From positions 4,774,001-4,838,000 of the forward strand of contig JAULSU010000002.1 of NCBI GenBank assembly GCA_030512335.1: a stretch of DNA of 64,000 bases. The letters are read 5' to 3'. This document shows, one piece after another, positions 42,701-53,271 of the stretch. The notes beneath the pieces are model-generated. The model did no database searches. It had not been told where the DNA came from and saw only the letters and a list, made by a program, of their open reading frames with translations. Origin of the DNA: Immersiella caudata (Eukaryota; Ascomycota; Sordariomycetes; Sordariales; Lasiosphaeriaceae). The position numbers were made by a program, and so were the translations under genes. Each line of letters starts with the position of its first letter. The first letter of the stretch is position 1.

Positions 42701-45611
42701 GTAACAGGACCGAAGTGGCTAAGCTTTTGATATCCCGGAAACCCTCGGCTACCCGGACGAAATCGGCCGATTGCACACCTCTGTGGGCAGCTTGTTCCCT
42801 GTCCTGCGCTGGAGACGATATGCTGAAGCTGCTTGTGGAGGGCGGGGCACCTCTGGAGGCAAGGAATGATGATAACGAGACAGCGATCTCTCAGGCTTGT
42901 CGGCGTGGACGACACAGCGCTGTCAAATTCTTGCTTGAGCATGGCGCGTCACCCAAAACTCAGGTGGGGGCAGAATGGTCACCGCTTGCTGTTGCATCGT
43001 ACCATGGCTCTCGGAAATGTCTTGGACACTTGTTAACACTGGGACAAGTGGACCCTGACAGTTCTGGCCCCCAGGGGACAGCCCTGATGACGGCGGCTAT
43101 GAGCCTTGGCGGCGGGATCTGCGAACAGCTTCTCTCTGCCGGCGCGGACCCCAATTTCATAACTAAAACGTCGGTTATGGCACCGCTGGGGATGGCGGCC
43201 GACTGGAATAACCTCTCAATGGCGAACTTACTGCTCGCGCCCACGGAGAAGACCAACATCGAGGCCGAGAATGGACCCGACGGTGATACCGCCTTGATCA
43301 TCTCGCTCTGGGCGTCGCATCCGGCCTTCGCCAAGCTACTACTCGACCGTGGCGCCGACCCCAACCATGTCAACAAAGATGGCGTCTCTCCGCTCATGCT
43401 GGCGGCCCAAAAAGGAGATGCGGACATTGCAGGCCTCCTCATCAAAAAGGGGGCTAAGCTCGAACGAACTGGGACGTCACACTCCTTCGCCGCGCTGCAC
43501 CTAGCGGCTGCCAACCAAAAATCCCAGCCTGTTCTGGAGCTGCTCTTGGAGGAGGGGGCCAACCCCAATATATGCGTTCCCGGCCAGCGGACGCCGCTGA
43601 TGATAGCCGCCCTCGGAGGTCGGTTGCATGCCGTCCAAAGCCTGGTGCAGAAGGGCGCCCATCTTGAGACCGAGACTGAGCGTGAACTTTCCGATGCCAG
43701 AAAGACTACCGACACCGCGCTCTTGCTTGCGGTCCGCCATGAGAGTACCGACGTAGCCCACGCGTTGCTGGATGCAGGCGCCGACATCAACCATGTTCCG
43801 GCGGGATGCTTCTCTGCCCTGCAGACGGCCCTGATTCACGACGACGAGGCGATGCTCAAGTTGTTGCTTGAGTACCAACCGCATCTCAACCCCCAGGACA
43901 TGCCCATGTCCCACGATGATCATGACGGCGAATCGCAAGGAGGAGAAGAACACGACAGCGCGCAGGGCGACAACGGAGATAGCCAGCCGAATAAGGACTC
44001 GGACAAGAAGGACAAGAAGAAGAAGAAAAGAAAGGATGACGAAGAAGACTTCCGCTCGCTCGCTCTGTTGTCCATGTTCAGTGAAAGGACGCCCCTTTCC
44101 ATGATCCGGATGCTTGTCAACCGTGGCGCCAGCGTCAACCCCGTCAACCCGGAGAGCGTCCATCCCCTGGTGCGCGCCGCGTATGTCGACAATGACGAAA
44201 TTGTTGCGTACCTCATACGTCGTGGCGCCGACATCCATACCTGCCGGCGGAAGGATGGCACTGCGCTGCACGTAGCCAGCCAGTTCTCCTGCCTCCAAAT
44301 TGTCCGGACCTTGGTCGACCACGGCGCCGATGTCAGTTCCCCCGGCACCGAGTCCTGGCATGGTACTCCTCTGCAGCGTGCCTGTTTTGGAATGACCTCC
44401 CGCGTCCCGTCGTCCTCCCCGTTTTCCGAGACAGCACGCACCAAGGTGCTGAGCTTTCTCTTGGCCAGCGGTGCCGATGTCAACACCCTCGCCGGGAAGT
44501 GCGGCACGGTGTTGAACACGGCGTGCTGGAGATGCCCTGACGATGTCATCTCCCTACTGCTGGAGCACGGCGCGCGCGTCGTCGACGACAACCCGCAAAC
44601 TCAGCCCACAGACCTCGGCAGCGGCAACACCCCAAAACCGCCTCCCTTGCTATGCGACTCTCTAGGACGCACCGCCGTGCATTTCGCCTGCCTGCACTCG
44701 GCGGCTCGCCTCAACCTCATCGTGCGCCAAGCACCAGGGAGCGACATCGTGGCCGCTGCACGCGACAAGATGGGTCTCTCCGCGCTGCACTGGGCCGTCA
44801 TCGGCGCAAAAGTCGATGTTGTGAGCGAGATTCTTACGCGCGGCCACAGCGTGGATGTCAACGCCACTGACGTGGATGGGTGGACCCCGCTGATGTGGGC
44901 GGCAAGAGGGACAACGCGGTCGTTTCTGCTGCGACCGGAGTGCCAGCATATGACGGATGAAGAGTTTACGGAGGCGGTGGAGCGCAAGACCGCGGAAACG
45001 GCACTGGCGCTGCCTGAGATTGTACAGATTTTGCTGAGTGCTGGCGCGGACAGGAGACGGAAGGGGAAATGCTATGCGGAGGAGTGGACTGCTAAGGATG
45101 TGGCGTCTTATTACGGATTGGGAGGGGAAGTGGCAGATTGGATGGATCCGGATGGGGAAAAGGAGGGGGGAGTGGGCGAAAAGGCGTTGCATGAGGCTAC
45201 TGCTGCCGCTGCCGCGCAGTCTGAAGAAGCAAAGGATGCGAAAGATGCGGAGCAGACAAAGAAGACGGAGGCGGACTGGCGCGGATGTGACGCTTGTTTC
45301 TTGGTGAGTCGCGACGATGAAGAACCTCCGCTGGCTCTGAGATGTGGCAAGGCTAACGGGACGATGGATAGGATGTCTATGGTTGTTACCACCATTGCGA
45401 TGTGTGCTTGGACTTTGACTTGTGTTTCAAGTGCTACGGCCACCACGAGCTGATTCACCCCCAGCACAGGTTTACTCTCGAGGGGGTTGCTCCGGGCTCA
45501 CCGTTGGATGCGGGCGCAACAGGGACAACTGCGGAGGGGGATATTGAAGAGACAAAGGCAATGGAGGTCACTGGGGATCCGGAGAGTGGGGATACTCAGG
45601 ATGGAGGCTGA
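39721..45611 (+). CDS. Alpha/beta-hydrolase, NACHT-like, ankyrin, ZZ-finger receptor
   Basis: My model has exons 39721-39862, 39921-40171, 40234-40293, 40361-40423, 40489-40891, 40940-45303 and 45372-45611 (1840 residues). Exon 1 is the least certain; an unspliced start at 39854 is possible. The head (about 1-306) is an alpha/beta hydrolase of the receptor-associated type: YSVIAIHGI, then LLFLGHDIGGMIMKNALVIA and AFFGCPHR, with Asp where the catalytic Ser should be. The NACHT place (about 330-620) keeps a Walker-B-like VLLIANLDQCLDG but has VLCFCSSYLNRPS where a P-loop belongs. Roughly 25 ankyrin repeats run from 755 to 1745 (for example DGVSPLMLAAQKGDADIAGL), with an acidic/lysine insertion at about 1290-1345. 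The C-terminus is a ZZ finger completed by the last exon (CDACFLDVYGCYHHCDVC, then DFDLCFKC). It is probably a non-self receptor. Confidence 0.88.
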
Positions 45612-46123
45612 GTTGTGGGGGGGAAATATCTGGGGAGAAGAATGAGTTGGTCCCGACAGTGTGGTATGGGATATTACCCTGCATTTTGGGCGGCGTGTGG
45701 TCAAACTCAATTCGATGTTCAATTCCCTGGTTCGGTCGTGCTTTTGAACCTTTGTCTCTCGTACTGGAAACTGTTGGGGCGAGTGGTGGCAGAGTTGACA
45801 GAAGGGGAGGGGGCTTTCGGCACGTCTTCGAGGTTTCGTGTGTTGACATCTGGACCCCTGGATCTGCAGCTTTCCGCGCAAGATCGGATTCCAGGGCATT
45901 TTGGGGGTGCCAACTCCGGTGGGAGGCCACAGTATGGCCAGTGCAGCGGGATCCTGAGTCGACAACAAGCATTGATGATGCAATGGCGTTTAGTGGTTCA
46001 AGCCACGACGAGACAAGCTTATTTTTCCGTGGAAACACTTGATGGGGCATATCCCCTGGGATGCTCTCCCGGCCTGGCGCTATCCCCTTGCCATCTTTCT
46101 CAAATCAAACTCAACACTGAAAT
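45612..46123. other. intergenic, no gene seen
   Basis: The frame of the next gene stays open through this stretch, but the sequence before 46124 has no secretion signal or family motif. Confidence 0.4.
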
Positions 46124-46700
46124 CATGCGGAGTGCTGTTGCCCTGTCTCTTCTCGCCGTCCCCGGCACTCTTGCCGCTCCCCAGGCCGGCCCGATCGTCG
46201 TCGATGCCGTCTTCGGGATTCTGACGGGTCTCGGCCCCACTGCCACCCCCTTTTGCATCGACTTCCTCAACCAGCCGCGCACCGCAACACGAACAACCAA
46301 AACGACGTCCACACCAGTTACTACCGTGCTCACCACCACCTTCACCAGCACGCTCAGTGCCGCTACCAACTGCGATGCCACCACCACCACGACCGTCATC
46401 GACTACCCGCCGCCGCCGCCGCCTTTTCGGCCCAGCCCGGTGCTAGTCATCAAGCGGGCGGAAGCAGCCGAGGCCGTCACGGTCACCGTGCCTCCAGCCC
46501 TGGCCATTTTCCAGCCGTCAATTGTGTCTTCGGCGTCCTTGCGTCTTGGCACGGTTGTTTTCCCTGCACCTAGGAATGGGTGGAAACGATGGGTAGCAAT
46601 TGGCTTCATTGTATTGCTTGTGGAGGTTCTGGCTGAAAGCCAGAACCTCCTTCTTTATAGACCACTTCGTAGGATTCAGCTTCGTCAACACCATGGCTGA
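46124..46700 (+). CDS. Secreted Thr-rich protein, possibly altered at its 3' end
   Basis: From the ATG at 46124 the frame encodes 191 residues. A signal peptide (MRSAVALSLLAVPGTLAA) is followed by ATPFCIDFLNQ, a Thr-rich stretch (TTKTTSTPVTTVLTTTFTST), CDATTTTTVIDY with a polyproline run, and VLVIKRAEAAEAVTVTVPPA. Relatives in this secreted family usually end shortly after a VSSACSC-like motif. Here the frame reads VSSASLRLG and runs on into a hydrophobic RWVAIGFIVLLVEVLAES segment that contains a perfect DNA hairpin, so the last 45 or so codons may be foreign. The protein at 56314-55313 shares the same layout. Function is unknown; a surface or matrix role is likely. Confidence 0.6.
46622..46650. 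repeat. Perfect 13-bp hairpin with GAA loop
   Basis: GGAGGTTCTGGCT, then GAA, then its exact reverse complement. It lies inside the 3' part of the secreted-protein ORF and just before a change to AT-rich DNA. Confidence 0.9.
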
Positions 46701-47487
46701 GGCTGACTGGCGTTCAGGCGGTGCCAGGCATCCAGTCAGCTTCGCTGACCGGAAGCCCAGGGCCCCCTGAACCCCTTTCTTTCTGACAAATGGTGGGATA
46801 ACCCAGCCTTAAGAATTCACCCTCTAAATAACTGTAACCCACTCTCGATTACTAGGCTGGGCTTATTTAACCTTACCACAGCTATCTAAGGTAGTAATTG
46901 CTATAATAGGAGTAATAATACTTATTATAAAGCCAGTCTTATTAAAATTATACATATCTTTATTAAAGATACCGTACTTAGCTTTTATATTATACATAAA
47001 GGTAAACCACTTGTTAATAATCTTTGGATTTTCACATTTAGCCCTTTAGTAGTCGTATTTACGCGATAAACGCGTTTAGAACTCTGGCTAGCGTTTGACA
47101 AAGTTGTAAGCCCAGCGTTTACTAACAGGGGGGGTATCGTGTTCGTGTAATAATCAGTTAGCCATATCTTTTACGTAATAAAGCCAAGGGTGGAATACAC
47201 GTGTATATAACTTAATTATATACTAAACAATCGTATTTTCTTCTAAATCCGTAAGCTTATATAAATTAGCTGGAGTATCACGTTGTACAGGTTTACCAGC
47301 GCGTTAATCAGAGAGGGTTATTAGTGGAATTTTATAAATTGCCGTTGTGTTTTAAAGGCTGAGTTTTAGATTATTTTCCATAGCCCTGAGGGCTAGGATT
47401 ATTCGAGATTCTGCTGGAAGCGAATCCATGGTAAGTTGGTGGTAGGGTGGGTGAAAGAAGTAGGAAAGGCAGCGGTGCCAAGAAAGT

Positions 47488-47521
47488 GTACGACTCGCTT
47501 ATCCGTACGACTCGCTTATCA
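47488..47521 (+). repeat. 17-base tandem repeat, two units
   Basis: GTACGACTCGCTTATCC is followed at once by the same 17-mer with A as last base. Confidence 0.9.
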
Positions 47522-48110
47522 CGCACGTTACATCAATCACAATTGAACGTCAAACACTCTAGCGAGCAAAGAAGATCGCTCTGGTTGGTTGACCCTCGGC
47601 AAAGGTTTAGGTAGCCGTGATGGTTCTTTGAATCGCAACAAAGTCAGTCAGTCTCATAAGACAGACCTTTATTCACCATACCGACCAGACTAACGGCGCC
47701 CAGCCGTCGAGATAACTGCCGTATTGGGAAAGAATTGCCTCGCTCGTCAGCGAAGCGATCTCAACGTCTCGGGCAGTATACCGTCCGTCTAACCGTAGTA
47801 CATAAATAAACGGCCGTCGCGACGCCCGTACACGCCGAATCGCTCAAGCGATCAAGGATTTTAACCTACGAAAATATGTCGCCGGTCGTGAATAAAGACA
47901 AAATAGTATGCAATCAGTAGTGCTCCTAATCCTAATCAATAAGCATGTGTGGTATCCAATGTACCTATATAACCATCCCTCGGGCAGGCTATGGCCACGC
48001 TCATAGGCGCTATCCCAAACCACTTCCAACTCCATCAAGGCTGGTCTTCTAGTCTATCTCCGGAGGCTGAAGCCGCAGCCTGGGCGACAGCCGGGGCCGA
48101 AACAACCCAA

Positions 48111-48131
48111 CCCCCCCCCCCCCCCCCCCCC
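48111..48131 (+). repeat. 21-base poly(C) run
   Basis: An uninterrupted C homopolymer lies 6 bases beyond the stop codon of the esterase gene. Its length is prone to sequencing error. Confidence 0.9.
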
Positions 48132-48136
48132 TACCT

Positions 48137-49682
48137 CTACACGCAGGTGAAGGAGGACGGCAACGTCGCACTCCCGCCGCGGTAGTGCTGCACCATCGGG
48201 TACATGCAGATGTCTCGCTCCGCCATGTCCCCCAGCCCCGTCATGCCCGCGGCCCGCAGCGTCTGATTGGCGGCCCCCCGCTCAACCCAATCCATGATGT
48301 AGTCCAGCCTCGCCTCGTCGGACACGGTGATGCCGGCCCCCGCGTGGTCCGCCCCGGGCGCCAGGAACAGGCGGTAGTAGTCGGCCGCGCGCGGGTCCAG
48401 CGCCAGCACCCGGTCGTAGTACTGGACGCTGCCGTTGACGGGCACCAGCTGGTCCGCCATGCCGTGCCAGCTCAGCATCTTGCCTCCGGCGCGCCGGAAG
48501 CGCGACAGGTCCGGGTCCGCCGCGCCAATGACGGACTCGTACTCGTTCACCGCGGCGAGGAAGAGGTCGTCGAAGCGCGCGGGCGTGATCTCGGTCAGGT
48601 TCAGCGACGGGTCCTTGGCGTAGAAGTAGCGCAGCCACAGGTCCGACATGTGGAAGGCCGCTGCCGAGCAGGGCCCCCCCGCCCCGTCCTCCGGGCACGT
48701 CAGCGCGGCGGGGCCGGTCCCGTTGGCATCCAGCCCGACGTCCTTGCCGAAGCCGTACCACCGGAACTCGCCCGCGGGGCCCCGGGGCCCCTCGTAGGTC
48801 GCGTGCGCCACCTGCACCGAGATGTTGGAGAAGGTGGCCGGCGCGCCGGCGCAGTCAAAGGTCTCGCCGGCCAGGGTGCGCGGGTCGAAGGCGCAGAGGT
48901 CGGCGCGCGAGACGACACCGTCGCGCAGGCCGTCGAGCTCGTCGCACGCGGCCACGGCGGCGGCCGAGAGGGCGTCCAGCTCGCAGCGCGTCGGGTAGGC
49001 GCCGGCCGTGTCCATGGTGAGCTTGGCCCAGACGTTGGCGAAGAAGAAGCGCGCCCAGTTGATGGCCGGCTTGGCGGCCACGATGCCGTCAAAGTCGGCC
49101 GGGTAGCGCTGGGCCAGCATGTGGCCCTGCATGCCCCCCGTGGACTCGCCGAAGAAGTAGGAGCGCTCCGGGGCGCGCCCGTACGCCCGCCGCGTCAGGT
49201 TCTTGCCCAGCACCGCCATGTCGTGCAGCGAGCGCGAGGCAAAGTTGGCCAGCATCGCGAGGTCGATGTTACCGGGGCTCTTAAAGACCCAGGGCGGGTT
49301 CACGTCGACCCCGGCGTCGAGATCGCTCGGGTGCCCGCCGTCGGTCGTGGAGACGGCGAAGCCCCGGCCCAGCACCAGCGTGATGGTCGGCTGGATAAGC
49401 AGGAGGGCCTCGCCGCCCGCGACCATGCCGCCGCCCCCGAGCGCTAGGAAGCGCCCGTTCCAGCGCGCGGGCAGGTACGTGATGAGGGTCACGGCGTCGT
49501 CCCACCCGGGGTGCGTGTAGATGATGGTGACGTTGCAAAAGTCAAAGTAGTCGGCGGCCGTCGCGTTGGCCACCATCTCCGGGTTGACAAAGGTGAAGTT
49601 GGTCACGCTGCGCGCCTCGGCCGAGAGCACCTCGAGCCCCTCGACAGTCGGCACGAGGCCGGCCGTCGAGCAGTTCACCGGC

Positions 49683-49716
<34 letters not shown>

Positions 49717-49810
49717 ATGGCGACGACGACGACGACGACAACGACGAGCCGTGCCCGAGAGCGTAGCCCGCCACGGCGGCGAGGAAGGCGAGCGCACGAA
49801 ACGGAGTCAT
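48137..49810 (-). CDS. Tannase / feruloyl esterase family enzyme, secreted
   Basis: This single-exon gene of 557 residues is markedly GC-richer than its neighbours. A signal peptide (MTPFRALAFLAAVAGYALG) precedes a Ser-rich and PPPP stretch. The tannase/FaeB fold follows: GGGGMVAGG, AVSTTDGGHPS, the nucleophile elbow FFGESTGGMQGHMLAQRYP, DFDGIVAAKPAINW, CDELDGLRDGVVS (the calcium-binding lid region), Asp in WHGMADQLVPV and His in APGADHAGAG. The enzyme should cleave ester bonds of plant phenolics outside the cell. In most relatives Cys precedes the Ser and follows the His, forming the CS-D-HC disulfide; here both positions are non-Cys (Glu and Ala). Several N-glycosylation sequons (NFTF, NLTE, NGSV) fit secretion. 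The start is the only ATG before the signal peptide. Confidence 0.9.
49681..49748 (-). repeat. TCG-codon repeat coding a poly-Ser linker
   Basis: CGACGA-type repeats on the plus strand encode the Ser-rich linker just after the signal peptide of the esterase. They are probably length-variable. Confidence 0.85.
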
Positions 49811-51089
49811 TGTGGAAAATGGCTAATTCGAGGATTGGCGAGGAGAACCAGCGCATGCTGTGCGACCTTGGCGGGCCCCGAGGCCCAGGTTACCTTATAA
49901 GATCCTGGAACCATGCCGCGCACCGAGCCGATGGGCTGGGTCATGACCGCGATCTCGGACCCCGCCGCCCCACGGCGAGCATATTATGGCTTGCCCGCCC
50001 GCGTGATGTTGTATGTACCTTACCGCCGGGAAACTTTACATTTTCCGTGGCCGAATCCAGGGTTCTTTGTCAAAAATCTGGGGGGTGGGCTTGGCGCCAA
50101 GCCGAGCCACCGCGAGGAGGGGGTCCATCGTTCCTGCGCTCCAGCGGCAGGAACCAATGGTCCGGCGCTCAAGGTCCAACGGGTGGCGCTTCTTTTGTAC
50201 TTATTGGAGCTTATCTCCGGAACCTCGCTTCCAAAAAAAAAAAAAAAAGACAAGTCACTTTGCAACTGCACTTCCACTGCTCGCAAGCTCGATGAGGCGC
50301 TCCGCCAGAAGTTCCACAGTTCTGCCGTTTCCGGACCGGACTCGTCTGTGGGGGCAGATCCGCCGTGAGCGCCTGCTCAATGGCAGCGCAGCGAGCTGCA
50401 AAGCTAAATGCGGCATCTGCCATTGCGGCAGAACCGGGAAACTTGCTCAAATGGTCTCGGAGGATTCTTGCCTAAACCCAGAGCAGCAAGGGCAGTAATC
50501 GCAGACACAGACACAGACACGGAAGAAATGGAGACTGACCGCTCATATGAAGTAGCGCATGTCAGCCCAGTGTCCAGCCAAGGTATTCAAGGATATCAGC
50601 ATATCAGCGGGGGAGCCCCGACCAGATCACTGGCGTGGTGTAATCTCGACGGCGTCGGGGCCCCACGGGCTCGATGGGGCCGGCGCGGACAATAGCTCCA
50701 CAGAGGAACAGAAACAAATGGCGATCGCGACTTTGATCGCTATGTATGTATGTATGTATGTATGTATGTATGTATGTATGTATGTATGTATGTATGTATG
50801 TATGTATGTATGTATGTATGTATGCATCTTGGACTGGGGGGGGGGTGGGGGGGGTTTGTTGGAAGAAGAGCGCACGTCTGGATCGCCGTTTCTCCGTTCC
50901 CTTTCCCACAACTCGGATCTATCAAGCCTACGTAAATACGTACACTCCTAAGCATTGTATGGGCTTTTTGAGTTCACCCAGTTAGCCCCAACGGCCTAGT
51001 TGTATCGTTCGCAAGGGACCTGGGTGCAGCAGACTGGTAGGAGAGCCTGCCTTAGCCAGCCACCTCTCCGCATTGCTACTCCTGCCCAA
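49811..51089. other. intergenic with microsatellite
   Basis: The left end is the esterase promoter. The only striking content is a long TATG microsatellite followed by G-runs near 50837-50857. No supported gene. Confidence 0.5.
50741..50824 (+). repeat. (TATG)21 microsatellite
   Basis: About 21 uninterrupted TATG units; the array also creates long alternating Cys-Met-Tyr-Val or His-Thr-Tyr-Ile artefact ORFs on both strands. Confidence 0.97.
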
Positions 51090-53271
51090 CTAAAGAGCGA
51101 ACGAGTCCACTTCCAGCTCCAGGGCAACGCCGGGATTCTCCCTGCCCAGCCGCGCCACGTCGGCACGCACGTCGTCACACATGCCCGCCGGCCCGCAGCA
51201 CACGACGCCCACCCTCGCCCACCCGGCGGCCACCTCGGCCGCCAGCAGGGCCTCGAGGTCGAGGCGCGCGCCGACGCGCACCTCGGCCTCGGGCAGCCCG
51301 CGCAGCAGCGGGACGGCGTCGACGAGGCAGGCGTCGGCCGCCCGGGCGCTGTACAGCAGGCGCGCGTTGGCGTGCAGCCGCAGGTAGGGCAGCAGGCTCG
51401 CGAGGCCGATGCCCCCGCCCACCAGCAGCAGGCGGTCGCTCTCGAGCACGGCGCGCGTCGGGCTGTTGGGGTACGGGCCCTCGAGCAGCGTCAGCACCGA
51501 GGGCTGCCCGCCCAGCGAGCCGGTGAGGCCGGCCGACTTGCGTACGAAGAGGGTCATGCCGTCGTTGCGGTAGCTCCCGGCGGGTCCCGCGCCCGTCGTC
51601 ATCGTCGGGGGCTTGCCGGCCGTCTTCTCGGCGTCGTCGGCGTCCGAGGGGGCGCGGGCGGCGGGCGCGGCCAGCATCGCCGTCGGGATGATGGAGAAGG
51701 GGTGGTTCTCCCACGGCCGCAGCGGGTTGAGCGTCGGGAAGTAGACGTACGCGTGGTGCCCCGGCGCCGCGGCCCAGCGGATGCCCGGGATGTCGATGCG
51801 GACGATCTCGGCGCCGAGATCGGTCACCGTGGCCCGCCGCACGCCGGCCTTGAGGATGCGGCCCACGCGCACCAGACGGTCGAATCCCCAGACGGCAAAG
51901 GTGACGTACAGCCAGGTCTCGTATCCCATGCGGTTGCTGAAGCGGATGACGACGTGGTACCAGCAGCCGACCAGGCAGAGGACGGAGAGGACGATGTGAA
52001 TGACGAGGAAGAGCTCGTAAGACCGGCGGCGGAGGAAGAGCACGCTCTGCAGCATGATGGCCACGGTCATGACGGTGGCGACGATGCCCCACCGCCACCA
52101 CGGGTTCGCCGCCGTGGCGGCATAGGTGCCCAGGCTCACGTACTGGCAGAGCCCGAAGATGGAGTGCAGGATGACGTGGACGGCGAAGATGCGCGCGACC
52201 CAGCGGTGCAGCAGCAGGTAGGTCGAGTGCGACCAGTTGGTCATCCACAGCAGGACGTTGTTGCGGCTCGAGAAGAGCAGCAGGACGGGCAGCATGGCAA
52301 AGGCGAGGACCCCCGTCCGGTTGAAGGCCCGGTTGACCGTCTCCTGGTAGCGGTTCTTGAACCACTGGTTCGGCGCGTAGGGGTGCGCGATCTCGTGCGC
52401 GGCGGCCGTCAGCGCAATGTTGAGCGCGACGATGACGGTGATGAAGAGCGCCTGCCCCAGCGTCGGCAGGTTCCCCAGCCCCCACGGCAGCGGTCGCTCG
52501 TGGTAGGTGCCGAAGACGGCGCCGTACAGCCACGGCTTGACCCGTGCCAGGAGCCCGGTCATGAAGGGCAGGTACCCGAGCCACGTCAGGAGGACCGGGA
52601 GGCCGACGGAGATGGTCAGGATGACAACGCTGGCAGAGAGGGGGTTAGCCAAGACTCTCGCAATGGCGGGGACCGCCGCCGCCGCCGCCGGACAGGCCAG
52701 GCCAGGCCAGGCCAGGTCAGGCTGGAGAAACTCCATACCCGTATATGGACTCGCGCTGCTGCTCGCGGTAGTAAAGGACGAGCGGCGCCATCTCGCCAGT
52801 GATGCTCTTTGCCAGCATCGTCTTGTTGAGGCTGCCCAGGGTGGCATTGAAGATCTCGGTCGGCGGCTCCGTGAGGTTGAGGAGGGTGGCCGAATAGCTC
52901 AGCGAGGGCACGATGGAGGCATCGCCGGTGATCTCGGCCTCCCAGAACCTCTCGACGGCCAGGTCCGTGACGTCGGGCGGGCACAGCGTGTGGATGCACC
53001 AGGCCACGGAGCTCATGTAGGCCCAGTTGACGGCGCGACAGGCTGGCACCGAGGCCGTCGTCAGGTGGTGGCTGTAGCCAGACGCGTCGGCCGACGAGTA
53101 GCACTGCAGCCGCGCGGTGGAGAAGACGCGGTAGCAGCCGTGCGCGCAGAGGGGCTCGTACGGGTTGAAGGTGATGCCGGACAACCCGGACTGGGGCTTG
53201 AAGAAGGCCAGGGCCGGGCTGCCCGCCAGCCCGAGCAGCAGCCCCGTGGCCCACGCTGCGCCAGAACGCAT
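51090..53271 (-). CDS. Ferric/cupric reductase (FRE family)
   Basis: Exons 53271-52739 and 52629-51090 encode 690 residues. A signal peptide (MRSGAAWATGLLLGLAGSPA) leads into a Cys-rich extracellular domain (CAHGCYRVF, CYSSADASGY, WCIHTLCPPDV) with Asn glycosylation sites. About seven membrane segments follow, with heme-ligand histidines in LLLHRWVARIFAVHVILHS and LFLVIHIVLSVLCLVGCWYH. The cytosolic half has the FAD motif HPFSIIP and the NAD(P)H motifs LLLVGGGIG and CCGPAGMCDDV. The enzyme reduces Fe3+ or Cu2+ at the plasma membrane before uptake. The intron (GTATGG to CCAG) contains a short GGCCA tandem repeat and joins ESIYG to VVILTISVG. All redox motifs look intact. The gene is as GC-rich as the esterase next to it. 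Confidence 0.92.

Larger units (their letters stand above)
46701..48136. other. AT-rich gene-free region, possible mobile element relic
   Basis: The region from about 46850 to 47350 is very AT- and TpA-rich (TATTATAAAG, TTATATAAAT), then composition recovers. No ORF above 64 codons. Short inverted repeats (CCCAGCCT at about 46803 against AGGCTGGG at about 46853) and other short repeats suggest a decayed, probably RIP-mutated, insertion. No terminal repeat pair or transposase frame can be read. Confidence 0.45.

Noticed and set aside
43501..44361. 286-codon minus ORF inside the ankyrin array
   Set aside because: Shadow of the ankyrin codons (repeated GADxN gives regular antisense reading).
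47580..47880. LTR or tRNA gene near 47.6-47.9 kb
   Set aside because: A TTTGAATCGC stretch superficially recalls a T-arm, but no cloverleaf or paired terminal repeats can be drawn.
48185..49447. 420-codon plus-strand ORF opposite the esterase
   Set aside because: It is the mirror of a GC-rich gene with an intact catalytic fold; its product is Arg/Gly/Val/His-rich and has no motif.
51000..52802. 600-codon plus ORF and a 469-codon second minus frame across the ferric reductase
   Set aside because: Both are shadows produced by high GC3; the true frame shows heme, FAD and NAD motifs.
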